64,000 nucleotides of DNA from Bradyrhizobium liaoningense. GTDB taxonomy: Bacteria > Pseudomonadota > Alphaproteobacteria > Rhizobiales > Xanthobacteraceae. Position 1 is the stretch's first letter. Every line of letters begins with the position of its first letter. A program made the position numbers and the translations under genes. This document shows, in pieces, positions 16,909 through 26,938 of this stretch. The stretch lies in contig NZ_JAFCJM010000006.1 in NCBI RefSeq assembly GCF_018130955.1, positions 166,191 to 230,190 of the forward strand, read 5' to 3'. The notes beneath the pieces were generated by a model. The model did not search any database. It had not been told where the DNA came from and saw nothing but the letters and a program-made list of their open reading frames with translations.

Positions 16909-17734
16909 AGTCGCGGTCGTCCATTCCTTCGGGGGCCTCGAAGGGGAATCGCAGACTCGTGTCGAGGAAGTCGTGGCTGTGCACGACCAAATTCTCTCCG
17001 TCGATCAGCACGACGCCATAGGCCGGCGGCTCGTGGCTCGCCAGATGATCCGCGGCCTTCGGATCGAGCTCGAACCAGACCTGGTGGTTGGTGCCGCGCA
17101 GGGTGGAGAACGGAATCTTGCCGTAGCTGCCGAAGATCGGCCGGTGCACATGGCCGAAGAAGAGATGGCGGATGCGGGAACGGTAGGGCGCGATCACCTC
17201 GGCAAACTCAGCGCTCTGCGCCAGCGCGATCTCGTCCATGGCGTGCACGCCGACCGGGAAGGGCGGATGATGCATGAAGACGACGAACGGCATGTCTGAT
17301 GGCGCAGCGGCAAGCGTGCTCGCAAGCCAGCCAAAACGCTTGGCGCACATTTCGCCGGCGTGGCTGGTCTCGTCCAGCGTGTCCAGGAAGACGAACAGTC
17401 CGTGCTCGGTGGTGCGCGTGCCCTGCACAAAACCGTTGGGATCGCGCGGCGCGGACCTGAGCCCGTCGAGGCAGGCGACGCGACGGTCGTGATTGCCGAC
17501 CATGGCGATGTAAGGAATTTTCAGCGCGGCCATCGCCTCCGCGAAATCCGCGTAAGCCGCAGGATCGCCCCAATGGGTGAGATCGCCGGTCACCACCACG
17601 AAGGCGGCATCGGATTGGTGCTTGTTGATGTCGGCGATGGCGGCATCGAGCCGGGCGCGCGGATCGAGCCCATAGAGCTTCAGTCCCGGGCCCGCGATAT
17701 GCGTGTCGGTGAGGTGGATGAATTTGAAGGGCAT
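16883..17734 (-). CDS. GpdQ-like metallophosphoesterase (glycerophosphodiesterase / class III cyclic nucleotide PDE family)
   Basis: A 283-aa cytoplasmic binuclear metal phosphoesterase. All five metal-binding motifs are visible in order: LTDTHIAG (Asp10, His12), VTGDLTHWG (Asp near 50), VGNHDRR (Asn, His near 82), MHHPP and FGHVHRP. KLYGLDPRARLDAAIADIN after motif I matches the GpdQ/CpdA subgroup. No signal peptide is present, so it would act on imported substrate. First gene of the operon with UgpA-, UgpE- and UgpB-like proteins, which suggests hydrolysis of glycerophosphodiesters taken up by that transporter. A Pho-box-like site lies 73 bp upstream of its start. A cyclic-nucleotide role cannot be excluded. 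Confidence 0.88.
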   Translation of the reverse strand: MPFKFIHLTDTHIAGPGLKLYGLDPRARLDAAIADINKHQSDAAFVVVTGDLTHWGDPAAYADFAEAMAALKIPYIAMVGNHDRRVACLDGLRSAPRDPNGFVQGTRTTEHGLFVFLDTLDETSHAGEMCAKRFGWLASTLAAAPSDMPFVVFMHHPPFPVGVHAMDEIALAQSAEFAEVIAPYRSRIRHLFFGHVHRPIFGSYGKIPFSTLRGTNHQVWFELDPKAADHLASHEPPAYGVVLIDGENLVVHSHDFLDTSLRFPFEAPEGMDDRDYALNFAAR

Positions 17735-17806
17735 GGCTGCGTGTCAGTACCTTGGGAGGACGGTCGCCTCCGGCAAGACGGCCCGCCAGCCGGTTAGAGT
17801 GCGAGT

Positions 17807-17824
17807 GTTTCAGTTTGATGACAG
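17807..17824 (-). promoter_or_regulatory. Candidate PhoB box upstream of the phosphodiesterase/ugp-like operon
   Basis: On the minus strand the site reads CTGTCATCAAACTGAAAC. The PhoB box is two direct 7-mers CTGTCAT separated by 4 bp. The first 7-mer here is perfect and the second matches 4 of 7, giving 11 of 14. It lies about 73-90 bp before the first gene's start codon, a suitable place. Activation under phosphate limitation is an inference. Confidence 0.45.
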
Positions 17825-17935
17825 GGGTTGCCGACGCCGCAAATTGTTGGGCAGAAGGGTGTGTGGGGTCAACCGGGTCGTCTCGCGTTGCGGTATCGTG
17901 CGCGCAACACGAGCAAGTCAGCGGCAAGTGTCGCT

Positions 17936-19408
17936 TTATGTCCCGCAGAACGTCTGAAGCACCCGCTGATCCGGCAGCGGCGGATCGGCGTAGGCGGCAA
18001 ACTCCGGCTGGTCGTCGAACGGTTTTGCCAGCACCTTCACGAGTTCCTCGAACGGCGCGTAGCCGTTGTCGCGCATCGCGGCCTGGATCACCGCTTCGAC
18101 GCGGTGGTTGCGCGGGATGAAGGCGGGGTTGACGGCATGCATGGCGGCACGTCGTTCCGATGCCGATTGCGGCTCCGCGGCGAGGCGCGCGCGCCAGCGG
18201 CCGGCCCATTCGTCGAAGGCTGCGGGCTCCATGAACTGCGCACGGACGTCGGCGGCGTCGTCTGCGGCGGCGTCGCCAAGCTTGCGGAAGGTGAGGGTGA
18301 AATCGGCGCCGTTCTTCGCCATGGCGTCGAGCAGGTCCTGGATCAGCGCCTCGTCGCCGTCGCGCTCCGTGAGCAGGCCGACCTTCTTGCGCAGGCCGGC
18401 CTGATAGGCGGCGCTGAACTGGTCCGAGAACGCGCCGAGGATGTCCTGCGCTTCGGCAATCGCCTTCTCCTGCTCGTCGGAGAACAGCGGCAGCAGGCAC
18501 TCGGCGAGCCGCGTCAGGTTCCACAGCGCGATGCGCGGCTGGTTGGCATAGGCATAGCGGCCCATCTCGTCGATCGATGAGAACACCTGCGCGGGATCGT
18601 AGGAATCCATGAAGGCGCAGGGGCCGTAGTCGATGGTCTCGCCGGAGATGGAGCAGTTGTCGGTGTTCATCACGCCATGGATGAAGCCGACCAGCAGCCA
18701 GCGCGCGACGAGATCGGCCTGCCGCGCGACAACGCCGGCGAGCAGGGCATGATAGGGGCGCTCGGTGCCCACGAGCTCCGGATAGTGCCTGGCGATGACG
18801 TGGTCGGCGAGTTGTCGGATCGCGTCGGTGTGGCGGCGGACGGCAAAGAACTGGAAGGTGCCGACACGGATGTGGCTCGATGCGATGCGGGTCAGCACGG
18901 CGCCCGGCAGCGCGGTCTCGCGCACCACATGCTCGCCGGTGACGACGGCGGCGAGCGAGCGCGTGGTCGGAATGCCCAATGCAAACATGGCTTCGCTGAC
19001 GATGTACTCCCGCAAGACGGGCCCGAGCGCGGCGCGGCCATCGCCGCGGCGGGAGAACGGGGTGGGGCCGCTTCCCTTGAGCTGGATGTCGCGGCGGACG
19101 CCGTCCTTGTCGATGACCTCGCCGAGCAGGATCGCACGGCCGTCGCCGAGCTGGGGAACAAACTGCCCGAACTGGTGGCCGGCATAGGCCATGGCGATGG
19201 GGTCGGCACCGTCTGGCACGCGCTTGCCGGCGAGGATTTCGGCGCCCTCCGCCGTCTCCAGGAGGTCCGGATCGAGCCCGAGTTGGAGGGCCAGCGGCCG
19301 GTTCAGCTTGATCAGCCGGGGCGCGGCCACAGGGGTCGGCGCGACGCGGGCGAAGAAGCTGTCCGGCAGCGCCGCATAGGAGTTTTGGAAGGGGAAATGG
19401 ACCGTCAT
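17936..19408 (-). CDS. selO: Protein adenylyltransferase SelO (YdiU/UPF0061)
   Basis: A 490-aa pseudokinase-fold enzyme that transfers AMP to hydroxyl side chains of proteins and is linked to oxidative-stress responses. Conserved segments are [51 protein letters not shown] and [24 protein letters not shown], the last carrying the metal-binding Asn and Asp residues. A C-terminal Cys (in TFCGT) sits where eukaryotic SelO has selenocysteine. Length is normal. Monocistronic; about 200 bp separate it from the phosphodiesterase operon on the same strand. Confidence 0.95.
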   Translation of the reverse strand: MTVHFPFQNSYAALPDSFFARVAPTPVAAPRLIKLNRPLALQLGLDPDLLETAEGAEILAGKRVPDGADPIAMAYAGHQFGQFVPQLGDGRAILLGEVIDKDGVRRDIQLKGSGPTPFSRRGDGRAALGPVLREYIVSEAMFALGIPTTRSLAAVVTGEHVVRETALPGAVLTRIASSHIRVGTFQFFAVRRHTDAIRQLADHVIARHYPELVGTERPYHALLAGVVARQADLVARWLLVGFIHGVMNTDNCSISGETIDYGPCAFMDSYDPAQVFSSIDEMGRYAYANQPRIALWNLTRLAECLLPLFSDEQEKAIAEAQDILGAFSDQFSAAYQAGLRKKVGLLTERDGDEALIQDLLDAMAKNGADFTLTFRKLGDAAADDAADVRAQFMEPAAFDEWAGRWRARLAAEPQSASERRAAMHAVNPAFIPRNHRVEAVIQAAMRDNGYAPFEELVKVLAKPFDDQPEFAAYADPPLPDQRVLQTFCGT

Positions 19409-19603
19409 GGGCTCAAAGATAGGCGTGGAACGCGGATCGGCAAAGGCTCTGGCTGCCGGTGGCTAAAAATGGTCCGTTCGGGCCCAAAACAGGCCTTTCC
19501 CTTGGTTGCCGCCCCCGGTCTCGTCGGGTAAACCCTGCCGCAACTTCGGACCGGCTGTTTCGGCCGTCCGATTCGATCCTCCGACATTGAATTTGGGACG
19601 ACC

Positions 19604-21376
19604 ATGCATCGCTACCGGTCACATACATGCGGCGCGCTCCGCGAGAGCAACATCGGCGAGACGATCCGCCTCTCGGGCTGGGTCCATCGTGTCCGCGACC
19701 ATGGCGGCGTGCTGTTCATCGACTTGCGCGACCATTACGGCCTGACCCAGTGCGTGGTCGACCCGGACTCGCCGGCGTTTTCGCTCGCCGAAAAACTGCG
19801 CTCGGAATTCGTCGTCAAGATGGACGGCAAGGTTCGCCGCCGCCCCGAGGGAACCGACAATGATGACCTGCCGACCGGCAAGGTCGAGGTCTATGTCGCC
19901 GAGATCGAGGTCTTGGGCCCGGCCGGCGACCTGCCGCTGCCGGTGTTCGGCGACCAGGAATATCCCGAGGATATCCGGCTGAAGTACCGCTTCCTCGACC
20001 TGCGCCGCGAAAAGCTGCACCAGAACATCATGACGCGCGTGGCGATCATCGACTCCATGCGCCAGCGCATGAAGGGGCAGGGCTTCTTCGAGTTCAACAC
20101 GCCGATCCTGACCGCGTCCTCGCCGGAGGGCGCGCGCGACTTCCTGGTGCCGTCGCGCATCCATCCCGGAAAGTTCTACGCGCTGCCGCAGGCACCGCAG
20201 CAGTACAAGCAGCTCCTGATGATGTCGGGTTTTGACCGCTACTTCCAGATCGCGCCCTGCTTCCGCGACGAGGACCCGCGTGCCGACCGTCTGCCCGGCG
20301 AGTTCTACCAGCTCGACGTCGAGATGAGCTTCGTCACGCAGGACGACGTCTTCGCGGCGATGGAGCCCGTCATCACCGGCGTGTTCGAGGAGTTTGCCAA
20401 GGGCAAGCCGGTCACCAAGGGCTGGCGGCGGATTCCGTTCGCCGAGGCGCTGCGCAAGTACGGCAGCGATAAGCCGGACCTGCGCAACCCCATCGAGATG
20501 CAGGACGTCTCCGAGCATTTCCGCGGCTCCGGCTTCAAGGTTTTTGCGCGCATGCTCGAAGACCCCAAGAACCAGGTCTGGGCGATCCCGGCGCAGGGCG
20601 GCGGTTCGCGCGCCTTCTGCGACCGCATGAACTCGTGGGCGCAGGGCGAAGGCCAGCCCGGCCTCGGCTACATCATGTGGCGCGAGGGCGGCGAGGGCGC
20701 AGGTCCGCTTGCGAACAACATTGGGCCTGAGCGCACGGCGGCGATCCGCGCGCAGCTCGGCGTGAAGGAAGGTGATGCCGCCTTCTTCGTCGCCGGCGAT
20801 CCCGACAAGTTCTGGAAATTTTCGGGCCTCGCCCGCAACAAGGTCGGCGAGGAGTTGAACCTCACCGACAAGGAGCGGTTCGAGCTCGCCTGGATCGTCG
20901 ACTTCCCGATGTACGAGTACAACGAGGACGACAAGAAGGTCGACTTCTCGCACAACCCGTTCTCGATGCCGCAGGGCGGTCTCGACGCGTTGAAGGGCCA
21001 GGACCCCCTGACCATCAAGGCGTTCCAGTACGACATCACCTGCAACGGCTACGAGATCGCCTCGGGCGGCATCCGCAATCACGTTCCGGAAGCGATGGTG
21101 AAGGCCTTCGAGATCGCCGGCTATGGCGAGCAGGAAGTGGTCGAGCGCTTTGGCGGCATGTACCGCGCGTTCCAGTACGGCGCGCCGCCGCATGGCGGCA
21201 TGGCGGCGGGCGTCGACCGCATCGTGATGCTCCTGTGCGGCACCACGAATTTGCGCGAGATCTCGCTGTTCCCGATGAACCAGCAGGCCATGGACCTCCT
21301 GATGGGCGCGCCCTCGGAAGCCACGACAAAACAGCTCCGTGAGCTGCACGTCCGGGTGAACTTGCCGCAGAAGTGA
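19604..21376 (+). CDS. aspS: Aspartyl-tRNA synthetase (probably non-discriminating)
   Basis: A 590-aa class IIb synthetase. It has an N-terminal OB-fold anticodon domain (1-110), motif 2 [19 protein letters not shown] (about 224-242), a GAD insertion domain (about 290-420) and motif 3 [13 protein letters not shown] near 530. In the anticodon domain, RVRDHGGV places His33 where non-discriminating AspRS has His. Such enzymes also charge tRNA-Asn, which GatCAB then amidates; this is usual in alphaproteobacteria without AsnRS. It is divergent from selO with a 195-bp gap. Confidence 0.97.
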   Translation: MHRYRSHTCGALRESNIGETIRLSGWVHRVRDHGGVLFIDLRDHYGLTQCVVDPDSPAFSLAEKLRSEFVVKMDGKVRRRPEGTDNDDLPTGKVEVYVAEIEVLGPAGDLPLPVFGDQEYPEDIRLKYRFLDLRREKLHQNIMTRVAIIDSMRQRMKGQGFFEFNTPILTASSPEGARDFLVPSRIHPGKFYALPQAPQQYKQLLMMSGFDRYFQIAPCFRDEDPRADRLPGEFYQLDVEMSFVTQDDVFAAMEPVITGVFEEFAKGKPVTKGWRRIPFAEALRKYGSDKPDLRNPIEMQDVSEHFRGSGFKVFARMLEDPKNQVWAIPAQGGGSRAFCDRMNSWAQGEGQPGLGYIMWREGGEGAGPLANNIGPERTAAIRAQLGVKEGDAAFFVAGDPDKFWKFSGLARNKVGEELNLTDKERFELAWIVDFPMYEYNEDDKKVDFSHNPFSMPQGGLDALKGQDPLTIKAFQYDITCNGYEIASGGIRNHVPEAMVKAFEIAGYGEQEVVERFGGMYRAFQYGAPPHGGMAAGVDRIVMLLCGTTNLREISLFPMNQQAMDLLMGAPSEATTKQLRELHVRVNLPQK

Positions 21377-21419
21377 CGCGCTCTTCGCCTCTTCTGAGGC
21401 GTGAGCGAGCTATCCCAAC

Positions 21420-21545
21420 GTCGTCATGCCCGGGCAGAAGCGCGAAGCGCGTCTTCGCGCTAGATGTCCCGGGCATCCACGTTTTTGGCGCGGCACGAAG
21501 AACGTGGATGGCCGGGACAAGCCCGGCCATGACGGGGACGGCGCC
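21420..21545. repeat. Dispersed palindromic repeat, second family
   Basis: The gap between aspS and the convergent unknown gene holds nested inverted repeats: GTCATGCCCGGGC near 21422 pairs with GCCCGGCCATGAC near 21522, and CCCGGGCATCCACGTT pairs with GAACGTGGATGGCCGGG. This is the rhizobial element with the core GGATGGCCGGGACAAGCCCG. It differs in sequence from the repeat at 6010-6190. Confidence 0.75.
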
Positions 21546-21550
21546 GTCCC

Positions 21551-23518
21551 CTACAACCCCGTCGATGCCTCGATCCGGAATTGCGCCAGCGCGACCATCG
21601 GCTCGGCATTCAGCGCATCCAGCAACTGCATCACCGGCACCTTGCCGAGCGGCGTCAGCTTGATGACGAGGGTCTGGCCTGAGGTTTCGACGAAGCGGGC
21701 GATGGCTTCGACGGCGGCAGCGACATCGGGATTCGACCCCGCGATCCCCTCGCCATTGGTCTTGATGATCTCGATGATGGCGCGGCGGGCCGCGTCACGG
21801 CTGACGTTCTGAATCCTTGCGAATTGCGCGACCGCAAGGTCGACGCCGCCATTGTCGCGCAGGCTCAGCTCGATCGCGCCGGCCTCGATCTGGGTCGCCT
21901 GCTGCATCGCCTGCGCCGGATCGGCCGAAAACACTTCGCGTGGGACGTTGCCAAGCGCGATGCGGACCTGTGCCTTCAGGATATTGCCGAGGTCGATGGT
22001 CGCGGGTGCGAGCACGAAGGCGCTGGAGGATTCGGTCCAGGCCGCGCCGAGATCGACGTTGAGCGCCAGCTTGTCGATGCCGGCCGCGATCAGCGGCGTC
22101 AGCGCCGGGTTGGCCGGGTCGGTCGGCACGACCATTTTCGCGACAAAACTTGCCTTGCTCGGGATTGAACCTACGAGCTGGCCCCAGCTCAGGCTGAGCG
22201 TGTCGATGTTGACCGTCTTGTTGGTGGTCTTGAACGGCGAGACGACGCCCTTGATCTCCGCACCCTCGAGCACGCGGAACACGCCGAGCACCGCGTCGGG
22301 CGTGGGTTTTTGCGCCGGATTGGCGAACTGGGCTGCCCAGCGCATCAGGTTCGCCGTGTTGAAGGATTTGAGCGCAAAACGCTCCATCCTGACCTGTCCC
22401 TGCGGCGAGGGTGCATCGAGGCCTTCGAGTGCGATTTCGCCCTGGCCGTATCTGATGGCTCTGAGCTTGCCCACGCCTTGCGGCGTGCTGATCGACGTCG
22501 TGCCGATCGCGGCCTTGCCGACGCGCAGGCCTTCATAGAGGCCGGCGAGCTTTTCCAACATCTCGCGGGATTGCGCCGGCGTCGGCGGCGTCGACTGATC
22601 CTTCGGCAGCAAGGCCAGGATCTCGGCGAGGCGGAATCTGGAGGGTTGCAGGGCGATGTCGTCGATGCTGAAGCCGTCGATCTGCGCTCGCACGCCCTGC
22701 GCCGACGTCACCACATAGGTGCCCGTCGAAACCTGCCGGTACACGCGGTGGAAGCTGTCATCATTCGCCTTCTGCGGATCCAGCACGGCGGCGACCGCCG
22801 TCGCGTCAAATTCGTTGACGATCACGTTGGTAAGCTCGCCAGTCAGCTTGTCGGGCCGGCCCGGCTGCTGCACGTTGAAGCTGAAGGCCGCGCGGTCCAT
22901 CTTCGCCGCATCAAATTTGCCGCGGTTGATCTTCTCGATCGCAAGGCCGGAATAGGTGATGTCGCCGCTGCCCGGGCCGCTGGAGCCCGGGTTGACGGCA
23001 ATAATGATGGTCGGCGCCACCACCGAGGACGCCGTCACGCCCATGAATTGCTCGAGCACGAACCGGTACACGTCGATCAGGGAGTCCGACGCGGGCGCGC
23101 CTTGCGTGCGCATCGGGCCGGAGAAGTCGTGCAAAATGATCTGCGGCGCCTTGTAGGCGGCCTTCAGATTGGTCGCGCCGGCGGCGCCCTCATACGCGAA
23201 CTGGGTATCCGACAACTCGATGCTGTCGGCCGAGACCCTGGTGTCGTCGATCTGGCGGACGCCGGTCGCCTTGATGCCGGCGATCTTGACGCTGGTCTGC
23301 GCGCCGCGCTCGACGGCGATGTCGTCGATGGTGAGCGTCCGGGTCGCGAGGTCGAAGGCGACCTTGCCGTGGCTGGCCTTGCCGCCGCCAGCACGAAGCT
23401 GCTCGAAGGCGGCATCGACCTCGGCCGCGGCGCGGTGCTGGACGTACGCGTTGAAGCCGAACCATCCGCCGCCTGCGATGATGGCCAGCGCAATCAGGCC
23501 GATCAGAATGCGTCTCAT
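21551..23518 (-). CDS. Large membrane-anchored protein of unknown function
   Basis: A 655-aa protein starting MRRILIGLIALAIIAGGGWF, a single N-terminal transmembrane or uncleaved signal helix (about 4-22), with the rest predicted in the periplasm. GGAGCT 8 bases upstream supports this start over a frame 12 codons longer. The body is rich in beta-strand-like segments (LATRTLTIDDIAVERG, ASVKIAGIKATGVRQID), reminiscent of AsmA-like or repeating beta-groove proteins that bridge or line membranes, but I cannot assign a family. It is convergent with aspS and divergent from maeB. Confidence 0.75.
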   Translation of the reverse strand: MRRILIGLIALAIIAGGGWFGFNAYVQHRAAAEVDAAFEQLRAGGGKASHGKVAFDLATRTLTIDDIAVERGAQTSVKIAGIKATGVRQIDDTRVSADSIELSDTQFAYEGAAGATNLKAAYKAPQIILHDFSGPMRTQGAPASDSLIDVYRFVLEQFMGVTASSVVAPTIIIAVNPGSSGPGSGDITYSGLAIEKINRGKFDAAKMDRAAFSFNVQQPGRPDKLTGELTNVIVNEFDATAVAAVLDPQKANDDSFHRVYRQVSTGTYVVTSAQGVRAQIDGFSIDDIALQPSRFRLAEILALLPKDQSTPPTPAQSREMLEKLAGLYEGLRVGKAAIGTTSISTPQGVGKLRAIRYGQGEIALEGLDAPSPQGQVRMERFALKSFNTANLMRWAAQFANPAQKPTPDAVLGVFRVLEGAEIKGVVSPFKTTNKTVNIDTLSLSWGQLVGSIPSKASFVAKMVVPTDPANPALTPLIAAGIDKLALNVDLGAAWTESSSAFVLAPATIDLGNILKAQVRIALGNVPREVFSADPAQAMQQATQIEAGAIELSLRDNGGVDLAVAQFARIQNVSRDAARRAIIEIIKTNGEGIAGSNPDVAAAVEAIARFVETSGQTLVIKLTPLGKVPVMQLLDALNAEPMVALAQFRIEASTGL

Positions 23519-23765
23519 TTGGTCAGCTCCGGTTGCCGCTCTTGCGTCGAGCAACCTGCCATATTCGCAATCGCTTGGCCGGTCCAGAGAAAGCTATGGT
23601 TTTCAAGCGTTTGACGGTGTGGTCTGTTGATGGTCGCGCAATCGGATGTTGCCACCAAGCCGTCGGCCGTGCTTCATCCGGTTTCCATGACCCGGAATAC
23701 AGGTTGCCTGCCGGTCGGGTCGGAGAAAAAGGTTTTGAGGCCGGAAACGCGAGGCGAGATTCCGC

Positions 23766-26075
23766 ATGTCGTCCTATTCTGAAGATCTGCATTCGGCTGC
23801 ACTGGCCTACCACCGTCTGCCGCGGCCCGGGAAGCTGGAGATCCAGGCCACCAAGCCGCTCGCCAACCAGCGCGACCTTGCGCTGGCCTATTCGCCGGGC
23901 GTCGCCGCCGCCTGCACCGAGATCGCCAATAACCCGGCGGAGGCGGCGTCGCTGACGACCCGCGCCAATCTGGTCGCCGTGGTCTCCAATGGTACCGCCG
24001 TGCTGGGTCTCGGCAATATCGGTCCGCTGGCGTCCAAGCCGGTGATGGAAGGCAAGGCGGTCCTGTTCAAGAAATTCGCCGGCATCGACGTCTTCGATAT
24101 CGAGATCGCGGCCGACACGATCCAGCGGGTGGTCGAGACGGTGGCAGCGCTCGAACCGACCTTCGGCGGCATCAATCTCGAGGACATTAGGGGTCCCGAA
24201 TGCTTTGAGATCGAGGCGCAGCTCAAAGAGCGGATGAAGATCCCGGTCTTCCACGACGACCAGCATGGCACCGCGATCATCGTCGCGGCCGCCGTCACCA
24301 ACGCGCTGCGGCTGAACGGCAAGAAGCTGTCGGATGTGAAGATCGTGGCGTCGGGGGCAGGGGCGGCTGCGATCGCCACGCTCAACCTGCTGGTCTCGAT
24401 GGGCGCGCAGCGCAAGAACATCTGGGTCTGCGACATCGACGGCCTGGTCTATGACGGCCGCAACACGCAGATGGACCGCTGGAAGGCGGTCTATGCCCAG
24501 AAGACCGACAAGCGGACGCTGGCCGACGTGATCGGCGGCGCCGATATTTTCATCGGACTGTCGGCACCCGGCGTGCTCAAGCCCGAGATGGCGCAGGCGA
24601 TGGGCGAACAACCGTTGATCATGGCGCTCGCCAATCCCACGCCGGAGATCATGCCGGAGGAGGCGCGGAAAGCACGCCCCGACGCGATGATCTGCACCGG
24701 GCGCTCCGACTATCCGAACCAGGTCAACAACGTCCTCTGCTTCCCCTTCATCTTCCGCGGCGCGCTCGACGTCGGTGCCACCGCCATCAACGAGGAGATG
24801 AAGCACGCCGCCGTCGAGGCGATCGCGCAGCTCGCGCGCGAGGCGCCGTCGGACGCCGTCGCGCAAGGCTTTGACAGCGGCGAGACGCAAGGGTTCGGGC
24901 CGGGCTCGCTGATCCCGAGCCCGTTTGATCCACGCTTGATCCTTCGCATCGCGCCGGCCGTCGCCAAGGCCGCGATGGAATCGGGCGTTGCGACGCGGCC
25001 GATCGCCAATTTCGACGATTATGCCACCCAGCTCACGCGCTTTGCCTTCCGCTCCGGCCTCGTCATGAAGCCGATGTTCGCCAAGGCCAAGACCCAGCCG
25101 GTGCGGGTGATCTACGCCGAGGGCGAGGACGAGCGCGTGCTGCGCGCCACGCAAGTGGTGCTGGAGGAGAAGCTGGCGCGGCCCATCCTCGTGGGACGTC
25201 CGACTGTCGTCGAAGCGCGCATCAAGCGTTTTGGCCTCTCCATCAAGGCCGGCAAGGATTTTGACCTCGTCAACCCCGAGGACGATCCGCGCTACCGCTC
25301 CTATGTGCAGTCCTATGTCGAGGTCGCCGGCCGCCGCGGCGTCACGCCGGAAGGCGCGCGCACGGTCGTGCGCACCAACAACACTGTCATCGCGGCGCTC
25401 GCCGTCATGCGCGGGGAGGCCGACGCCATGCTGTGCGGCGTCGAGGGCCGCTACATGAGCCATCTGCGCCATGTCCGCGAGATCATCGGCTTCTGCCCGG
25501 GGATCCACGAATATGCGGCGCTGGCGCTGATGATCACCGCCAAGGGCGCGCATTTCATCGCCGACACCCAGGTGCGGCCGAACCCGAGCGCCGAGGAGCT
25601 CGCGGAAGTGGCGGCGCTGGCGGCGATCCACGTCCAGCGCTTCAATCTCAAGCCCAAGGTCGCCTTCGTGTCGCATTCCGATTTCGGCAGCTACGACACC
25701 GATTCCTCGCGCAAGATGCGCCGGGCGACCCAGCTTCTCCAGGAGAGGCATCCCGAGATCGAGGCCGATGGCGAGATGCAGGCCGACACCGCCCTGTCGG
25801 GCGTGGCGCGCAAGCTGGTCCTGCCGCATTCGAACCTGGAAGGCGAGGCCAACATCCTGATCATGCCGACGCTGGATGCGGCCAACATCGCCTATCAGAC
25901 CATCAAGGTGCTGGCCGACGCGCTGCCGGTGGGCCCGATCCTGATCGGCCCGGCGCGCCCGGCGCATATCCTCACGCCCGGTGTCACCGCGCGCGGCATC
26001 CTCAACATGACCGCGGTTGCCGTCGTCGAAGCCCAGGAACGCGCCGCGCGCCAGCAGCCGACGCTGTTCACGTAA
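23766..26075 (+). CDS. maeB: NADP-dependent malic enzyme with C-terminal phosphotransacetylase-like domain
   Basis: A 769-aa fusion that converts malate to pyruvate and CO2 with NADP, feeding gluconeogenesis and acetyl-CoA supply during growth on C4-dicarboxylates. The malic domain (1-430) shows [41 protein letters not shown] (metal site) and [14 protein letters not shown] (Rossmann loop). The remaining 330 residues resemble phosphate acetyltransferase ([29 protein letters not shown]-type, [11 protein letters not shown]). In rhizobia the PTA part is regulatory, sensing acetyl-CoA, rather than catalytic. A strong terminator follows. Confidence 0.95.
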   Translation: MSSYSEDLHSAALAYHRLPRPGKLEIQATKPLANQRDLALAYSPGVAAACTEIANNPAEAASLTTRANLVAVVSNGTAVLGLGNIGPLASKPVMEGKAVLFKKFAGIDVFDIEIAADTIQRVVETVAALEPTFGGINLEDIRGPECFEIEAQLKERMKIPVFHDDQHGTAIIVAAAVTNALRLNGKKLSDVKIVASGAGAAAIATLNLLVSMGAQRKNIWVCDIDGLVYDGRNTQMDRWKAVYAQKTDKRTLADVIGGADIFIGLSAPGVLKPEMAQAMGEQPLIMALANPTPEIMPEEARKARPDAMICTGRSDYPNQVNNVLCFPFIFRGALDVGATAINEEMKHAAVEAIAQLAREAPSDAVAQGFDSGETQGFGPGSLIPSPFDPRLILRIAPAVAKAAMESGVATRPIANFDDYATQLTRFAFRSGLVMKPMFAKAKTQPVRVIYAEGEDERVLRATQVVLEEKLARPILVGRPTVVEARIKRFGLSIKAGKDFDLVNPEDDPRYRSYVQSYVEVAGRRGVTPEGARTVVRTNNTVIAALAVMRGEADAMLCGVEGRYMSHLRHVREIIGFCPGIHEYAALALMITAKGAHFIADTQVRPNPSAEELAEVAALAAIHVQRFNLKPKVAFVSHSDFGSYDTDSSRKMRRATQLLQERHPEIEADGEMQADTALSGVARKLVLPHSNLEGEANILIMPTLDAANIAYQTIKVLADALPVGPILIGPARPAHILTPGVTARGILNMTAVAVVEAQERAARQQPTLFT

Positions 26076-26091
26076 GCTTCGTGTCAGGACT

Positions 26092-26130
26092 TTCCCTCGT
26101 CCCGCAAGCGGGGCGAGGGAACACGTTTTC
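26092..26130 (+). terminator. Rho-independent terminator after maeB
   Basis: A 13-bp stem (26092-26104 with 26109-26121, one G-U pair) with a CAAG loop is followed by CACGTTTTC. It begins 17 bp after the maeB stop. Confidence 0.75.
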
Positions 26131-26169
26131 CCAAGACGATAATTCAGCGCGATTTCAACAACGCTTCCA

Positions 26170-26206
26170 GATTTCCCTATTTGAGATTCCGGATTTCCCT
26201 GTTTGA
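26170..26206 (+). repeat. Tandem 15-bp direct repeat, 22-bp period
   Basis: GATTTCCCTATTTGA (26170-26184) and GATTTCCCTGTTTGA (26192-26206) differ at one base and are exactly 22 bp apart, about two helical turns. They sit just upstream of the candidate GGAAC promoter of the DoxX gene, where an activator or repressor dimer could bind. Confidence 0.6.
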
Positions 26207-26216
26207 AAAGGTCCGG

Positions 26217-26242
26217 GGAACCTTCATAATCGCTCCCGCGTC
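26217..26242 (+). promoter_or_regulatory. Candidate EcfG-type (general stress response) promoter of the DoxX gene
   Basis: GGAAC at 26217-26221 (followed by C, as in the GGAACC consensus), a 17-bp spacer, then CGTC at 26239-26242, against the alphaproteobacterial EcfG consensus GGAAC-N16/17-CGTT. One base differs in the -10. It is 33 bp before the DoxX start codon. Confidence 0.42.
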
Positions 26243-26274
26243 CCGCCGTAAAAGCCTGAGCCAAGAGGCCGACC

Positions 26275-26727
26275 ATGCCAGCGTTCGTTACCTTCGGGCG
26301 AATCCTGTTCGCCGTGCTGTTCATCTACACCGGCGCGACAAAACTGTTCGCTATTCAGGCCACAGCGGATTTCATCGCCACCAAGGTCACCGTGCCCGAG
26401 ATGGTCACGCCCTACACCCAGCAGGTGGAGCAGGCGACCGGGATGACGACGCCGCAACTCCTGGCGATTGCGATCGGAGCGCTCGAGATCATCGCAGGGT
26501 TGATGATCGCGCTGAATTTCGGCGTGCGTCTCTTCGCGATGCTCCTCATCATCTACGTCGCCGTCGCGACGGTCCTGTTCTACGATTTCTGGAATCAGGT
26601 GCCGCCCGAGAACGGCAAGATGCTGGTGGACGCGCTGAAGAACCTGTCGATCATCGGCGCGCTGTTCATGATCATGGGCTATGGCCGGGCAACCCGCCCC
26701 GTGGAAGCCGCCTACGGCGACGTATAG
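26275..26727 (+). CDS. DoxX family membrane protein
   Basis: A 150-aa integral membrane protein with four predicted helices: FGRILFAVLFIYTGATKLF, LLAIAIGALEIIAGLMIAL, RLFAMLLIIYVAVATVLFYDF and NLSIIGALFMIMGYG. The pattern F-x-Y-x-G-x-x-K-L and G-x-x-E-x-x-x-G fits DoxX/SURF4-like proteins, often linked to redox or thiosulfate metabolism and stress. AAGAGG lies upstream of the ATG. Monocistronic after the maeB terminator, with a possible stress-sigma promoter. Confidence 0.88.
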   Translation: MPAFVTFGRILFAVLFIYTGATKLFAIQATADFIATKVTVPEMVTPYTQQVEQATGMTTPQLLAIAIGALEIIAGLMIALNFGVRLFAMLLIIYVAVATVLFYDFWNQVPPENGKMLVDALKNLSIIGALFMIMGYGRATRPVEAAYGDV

Positions 26728-26938
26728 GGGCGCTCGTCTCCAATATCATGCATCCGGCTGCACCAATTTCGATGGTGCGGAGACCAGGAACAGCTTCAGC
26801 GGGACGCAGGCCGGGATGTTCTTGTTCCGCGGTCGGCTTCCTGTAGGTTGGTGTTCCATTGCTTCCGCACGTATGAGTCGATCTCACGATTTTCGATTCG
26901 CTTTGGTTTCGTTCTGGAATGGGCTTGCGAGGGCCTCG

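Noticed and set aside
19619..21349. 576-codon frame opposite aspS
   Set aside because: Same GC-driven shadow; no domain visible and aspS is certain.
23523..26324. 933-codon open frame on the minus strand opposite maeB
   Set aside because: Antisense to a complete, well-recognised enzyme. Composition is Arg/His/Asp-rich as expected from reading high-GC3 codons backwards.
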